This document shows, in pieces, positions 7,912 through 9,964 of a DNA stretch of 9,964 nt. A program made the position numbers and the translations under genes. The notes under the pieces were generated by a model. It ran no database searches and was not told where the DNA came from. It saw only the letters and a list, made by a program, of their open reading frames with translations. How positions within the stretch are numbered: the stretch's first letter is position 1; each line of letters starts with the position of its first letter. The DNA comes from JAVBJV01 sp031546815 (GTDB taxonomy: Bacteria > Pseudomonadota > Alphaproteobacteria > Acetobacterales > Acetobacteraceae): assembly GCA_031546815.1 (NCBI GenBank), contig JAVBJV010000015.1:1-9964 (forward strand), read 5' to 3'.

Positions 7912-8456
7912 TATGGCTGTTTGTACCTGTTACCGGGCTTCTTCATCGTTTGCGGGGATCGTATCTGGCAGAGAAATGGTTTGGCTTCGGGCTTGGTCTG
8001 GCGCGTCTGTTGATCTGGTCGTTTCCATTGTCGCTGCTGGCGTGGTGGTTGGGCTATGGGGGACTGGTTTCTTTGTGCCTGTTGGCGACATTTTTCTTGG
8101 GGAGTGTTTATGGGCAGCCTGGCCATCTGAATATGGGACGCATCCACGGACTTGATGGTCGTCTGGAGATTGAGCGGACCGAATGGGAGGCAGATGCATC
8201 GGCGGCGCTGATGCGCGGGTGCTGCTGGGTCTCCTATTCGGCGATGGTGCTGGCCTGTGCTGGTCATAGTGTAGCGGCCTGCGTGCTGTTTGTGGCGGGT
8301 CATCTGTGCCCGGTTGCCTACGAGCTTGGCTGGCGTACGCCGACCGCAATGCACGAATTCGAACGTGGCGCGCCGTGGGGGGAGTTTTATTTCGGAGCAG
8401 TAATTGGCGCGGCCCTGTTGCTGGGGGCGTATCTGCCTGTGTGGTTCGCATTATAG
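7908..8456 (+). CDS. Small multi-pass membrane protein of unknown function
   Basis: 182 residues. The ATG at 7908 overlaps the tail-fibre stop (ATGA) and follows AAGGAG at 7894-7899, so it is translationally coupled to the fibre gene. Hydrophobic segments lie at about 27-48, 51-68, 106-131 (perhaps two short spans) and 160-181; an acidic, more polar loop (about 70-103, with GLDGRLEIERTEWEAD) sits between the second and third. There is no cleavable signal peptide. It is Trp- and Cys-richer and has a visibly lower GC content than the upstream genes, with many T-ended codons. I do not recognise the family. Context allows a holin, a superinfection-exclusion protein or a lysogenic-conversion gene: in P22 such accessory genes, including the membrane protein SieA, lie between the tailspike gene and attP. 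No endolysin gene follows, which weakens the holin reading. Confidence 0.8.
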   Translation: MIWLFVPVTGLLHRLRGSYLAEKWFGFGLGLARLLIWSFPLSLLAWWLGYGGLVSLCLLATFFLGSVYGQPGHLNMGRIHGLDGRLEIERTEWEADASAALMRGCCWVSYSAMVLACAGHSVAACVLFVAGHLCPVAYELGWRTPTAMHEFERGAPWGEFYFGAVIGAALLLGAYLPVWFAL

Positions 8457-8470
8457 GGGTTTTTAACTGT

Positions 8471-8502
8471 CCAACTTTGATGCCAGATCATTGGAAAGTT
8501 GG
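8471..8502. repeat. Inverted repeat CCAACTTT / AAAGTTGG left of the att core
   Basis: A perfect 8-bp inverted repeat (8471-8478 and 8495-8502) with 16 nt between the arms; an inner CCA/TGG pair (8483-8485, 8492-8494) could extend the hairpin. It starts 15 bp after the stop of the membrane-protein gene. No T-run follows it, so it is not a typical intrinsic terminator. Together with the inverted repeat at 8653-8680 it brackets the tRNA fragment, so it may be an arm-type site for integrase or excisionase, or an RNA 3'-end hairpin. Confidence 0.55.
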
Positions 8503-8519
8503 CTGTTGGAAATTCATCT

Positions 8520-8556
8520 AAGGTGTTGAAAAACCGGACTCGCTCCGGCACCTTTT
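8520..8556 (+). terminator. Probable terminator of the late operon, abutting the att core
   Basis: CCGGA (8534-8538) and TCCGG (8544-8548) form a 5-bp stem with loop CTCGC. AAGGTG (8520-8525) can pair with CACCTT (8549-8554) as an outer stem, leaving an 8-nt A-rich bulge on the 5' side. A TTTT run ends at 8556. The T-run is also the anticodon region of the tRNA-Lys fragment. It is the first plausible stop for transcripts coming from the fibre and membrane-protein genes. The bulge makes the structure imperfect. Confidence 0.45.
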
Positions 8557-8596
8557 AATCATGGGGTCGTGGGTTCGAATCCCACCGAGCTCACCA
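8552..8596 (+). other. 3' part of a tRNA-Lys(UUU) gene: attachment-site (attP) core
   Basis: The 45 bp match the 3' portion of a tRNA: anticodon loop CTTTTAA (8552-8558, anticodon TTT, hence Lys), 3' anticodon stem TCATG, variable region, T-stem GTGGG / CCCAC around loop TTCGAAT (8569-8585), 3' acceptor strand CGAGCTC (8586-8592), discriminator A and encoded CCA (8594-8596). The sequence to the left lacks a D-arm and the matching 5' anticodon stem, so this is not a functional tRNA. Phages that integrate in tRNA genes carry such a 3' fragment to rebuild the gene on insertion. The integrase gene beginning 117 bp further on and reading toward it supports this. The true core could be slightly longer or shorter; the intact host tRNA would settle it. 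Confidence 0.88.
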
Positions 8597-8652
8597 CAGA
8601 CCCCATAGAAAACCTTGGGTTTCAAAGCCTCTGCTACAGTGGGAACCCGTGA

Positions 8653-8680
8653 ACACTTTACTGTACTGTGCCTAAAGTGT
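8653..8680. repeat. Inverted repeat ACACTTTA / TAAAGTGT right of the att core
   Basis: Perfect 8-bp arms at 8653-8660 and 8673-8680 separated by 12 nt, between the tRNA fragment and the integrase stop codon. It shares the ACTTT element with the inverted repeat on the other side of the core (8471-8502), giving four copies in two inverted pairs. This could be a recombinase or excisionase binding region. It could instead contribute to the 3' end of the integrase mRNA, although no clear T-run follows on the minus strand. Confidence 0.5.
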
Positions 8681-8712
8681 GCCGCGCCTTGCGGCGGAGT
8701 GGCCGGCGGTTT

Positions 8713-9873
8713 TCACGCTGGGCCTCCGGTCAGATTCCCCAGCAGTTCACGTGCTCGCTTCACGGCCCCCGTGCGGTCCAGATGGGCGTAGCGTTCAGTC
8801 GTGACAACCGATGCGTGGCCCAGCAGTTCCTGCACATCCTTGATCGTCGTGCCGTGCTGGATCAGCCACGACGCGAACGTGTGGCGCAGGCTGTGAATCG
8901 TGGCGCGACCGTGGCGTTGTACCAGGTCATCCGCATTCAGCCCTGCCGCGTCCATGGCGCGCAGGATGGCCCGTGACGAGCCATAGCGCGGCTTGTCGCC
9001 CTTTGCGCCGGGGAACACGTAGCTCCCGGAGCGGGTGGCATAGCGGCGCTTGAGCATATCGGCGGCCAGCGGCGGCAGAGGCACGGGACGTTCTTCACGG
9101 TCCTTCCATCCGTAGAGCAGGATATGCGTCCAGTCCTTCGTGTCCACCTGGGACCAGAGCAGCGCCGCAATTTCAGACCAGCGCCCACCCGTCAGGCAGA
9201 TCCCAATCAGCATGTCCTGCGCATCCTGCCGTTGGCGGAAGATTGTAGAGTCCCCGGGCGGCTGGAAGCTGGACCCGCTGCGTCCAGGGAGGGCGCGCCT
9301 GGGGTCCAGCATCTGGTAAACTGCCATCAGTTCTTCCCATGACAGGTGGCGGGTCTTCTGGCGCGGCTTAGGCACGGTGAAGCGCATCCCCTGGTTCACG
9401 CGGATATTCTGTGTGAACGCCAGCCGCCACGCGGCGCGCAGCACGCCCACTTCGTGATTGACCGTGGCCTGTGCATCGCCTTCATTCAGGCGGTTGCGCA
9501 TCAGGTCTTTAACTGTGGTCATGGTGATCTGATGCAGCGGGGTTTCGGGCGGGATGAACCAGCGGGTCTTGTCCTTGCCGGTCATCAGGGCCGAACGCTG
9601 TTCGATGGCGTCGAGATAGCTGCGGCTACGTTCGCCCGCCTTCACCAGTGCACGCAGCTCATCCAGCCGTGCATCCAACGCCTGGCGGATGGTGAGTTCG
9701 CGACGCGCACCCAACTGGTGTTCATCCTGCCGCCGTTTGAGTTCGTGCGCCGCCACCTGGGCGGCTGCGCGCTTTTCCTTACGCTGCGTGCTGTAGCGGA
9801 CCCGCTTGCCCGTGGCCGGGTCAATGAAGTCCACATACCAGTAAGACGATCTGGGGCGCTTGTAGAGTTCCAT
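8713..9873 (-). CDS. int: Tyrosine recombinase, phage integrase
   Basis: 386 residues from the ATG at 9873; a TTG six codons upstream (9891) is possible but less likely. The ribosome site is weak (GGAT about 8 nt before the ATG). The N-terminus (ELYKRPRSSYWYVDFIDPATGKR) is the beta-rich arm-binding domain seen in many tRNA-targeting integrases. Residues about 65-175 form the helical core-binding domain, and the rest is catalytic. All six expected residues are visible: Arg231 (TGGRWSEI), Lys257 (GWKDREERPVPL), His327 and Arg330 (HSLRHTF), His353 (LLGHAS) and the nucleophile Tyr362 (TTERYAHL). Length is normal and I see no damage. It should catalyse insertion and excision between attP and the host tRNA-Lys gene. 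It reads toward the attachment core, the usual arrangement. No excisionase gene is visible in the remaining 91 bp upstream. Confidence 0.96.
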   Translation of the reverse strand: MELYKRPRSSYWYVDFIDPATGKRVRYSTQRKEKRAAAQVAAHELKRRQDEHQLGARRELTIRQALDARLDELRALVKAGERSRSYLDAIEQRSALMTGKDKTRWFIPPETPLHQITMTTVKDLMRNRLNEGDAQATVNHEVGVLRAAWRLAFTQNIRVNQGMRFTVPKPRQKTRHLSWEELMAVYQMLDPRRALPGRSGSSFQPPGDSTIFRQRQDAQDMLIGICLTGGRWSEIAALLWSQVDTKDWTHILLYGWKDREERPVPLPPLAADMLKRRYATRSGSYVFPGAKGDKPRYGSSRAILRAMDAAGLNADDLVQRHGRATIHSLRHTFASWLIQHGTTIKDVQELLGHASVVTTERYAHLDRTGAVKRARELLGNLTGGPA

Positions 9874-9964
9874 GATGCAGATCCGTTGCAACGCGCGTGG
9901 CGTGTTCTGTGGTTACAAACAGTGGTGTCCTTCGGTGGTCGCGGCGGGCCTATGCGGCCAGCAC

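Noticed and set aside
8520..8596. A complete functional tRNA gene
   Set aside because: Only the sequence from the anticodon loop to CCA fits. The preceding bases form a different hairpin, lack a D-arm and do not pair with the 3' anticodon stem.
8681..8695. GCCGC/GCGGC hairpin as an integrase terminator
   Set aside because: The stem is only 5 bp and no T-run follows in the direction of int transcription.
9874..9891. TTG start at 9891 for the integrase
   Set aside because: The ATG at 9873 gives the conserved ELYKRPRSSYW beginning, and TTG starts are rare; the extra six residues look unrelated to the domain.
9907..9922. Imperfect palindrome CTGTGGTTACAAACAG as a repressor operator upstream of int
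   Set aside because: Only four base pairs match at each end and no clear promoter overlaps it; this is too weak to call.
9950..9964. Possible 3' end of a minus-strand gene upstream of int (ending VLAA-stop)
   Set aside because: Only five codons are visible, so chance cannot be excluded.

Overview
The window is high-GC phage or prophage DNA. It covers the distal end of a late (virion) operon of a short-tailed, podovirus-like temperate phage, then its attachment-site region, then an integrase gene on the opposite strand. Base composition, the G/C-ended codons and a tRNA-Lys fragment that encodes its own CCA point to a proteobacterial host. An alphaproteobacterium such as an acetic acid bacterium is my guess, but the sequence does not prove it. 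No host chromosomal gene can be recognised.

Layout, left to right. Positions 1-5991 hold three very large, closely coupled plus-strand genes. The first is cut by the left edge. They look like internal virion (DNA-ejection) proteins, because they are long, rich in Ala/Gln/Arg helices, carry a few glycine-rich hydrophobic stretches and lie directly upstream of a tail-fibre gene, as gp14-gp16 do before gp17 in T7. The middle protein also carries what looks like a BECR-fold (barnase/EndoU/colicin E5-D/RelE-like) nuclease domain, followed by a 26-residue tandem repeat encoded by a palindrome-containing 78-bp DNA unit. Positions 6004-7911 encode the tail fibre or spike, with a T7 gp17-like N-terminus and a C-terminal S74 self-cleaving chaperone. 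Positions 7908-8456 encode a small multi-pass membrane protein of different base composition.

The roughly 256 bp without a gene (8457-8712) carry an inverted repeat, a probable terminator, the 3' part of a tRNA-Lys(UUU) gene (8552-8596, anticodon loop to CCA) and a second inverted repeat. The 5' half of the tRNA is absent. A tyrosine recombinase with all six expected catalytic residues follows on the minus strand, its stop codon about 115 bp from the tRNA fragment.

The order late genes - tRNA 3' fragment - integrase is that of an unintegrated attP (free, circular or plasmid-like phage genome) or of a junction between two tandem prophages. A simple single prophage end would not have phage genes on both sides of the core.

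How the genes work together: the integrase recombines the tRNA-Lys core with the host gene. The late operon supplies proteins thought to be packaged in the capsid and ejected into the host, then the receptor-binding fibre. The small membrane protein may act in lysis, superinfection exclusion or lysogenic conversion. No terminase, capsid, endolysin, repressor or replication gene lies in the window.
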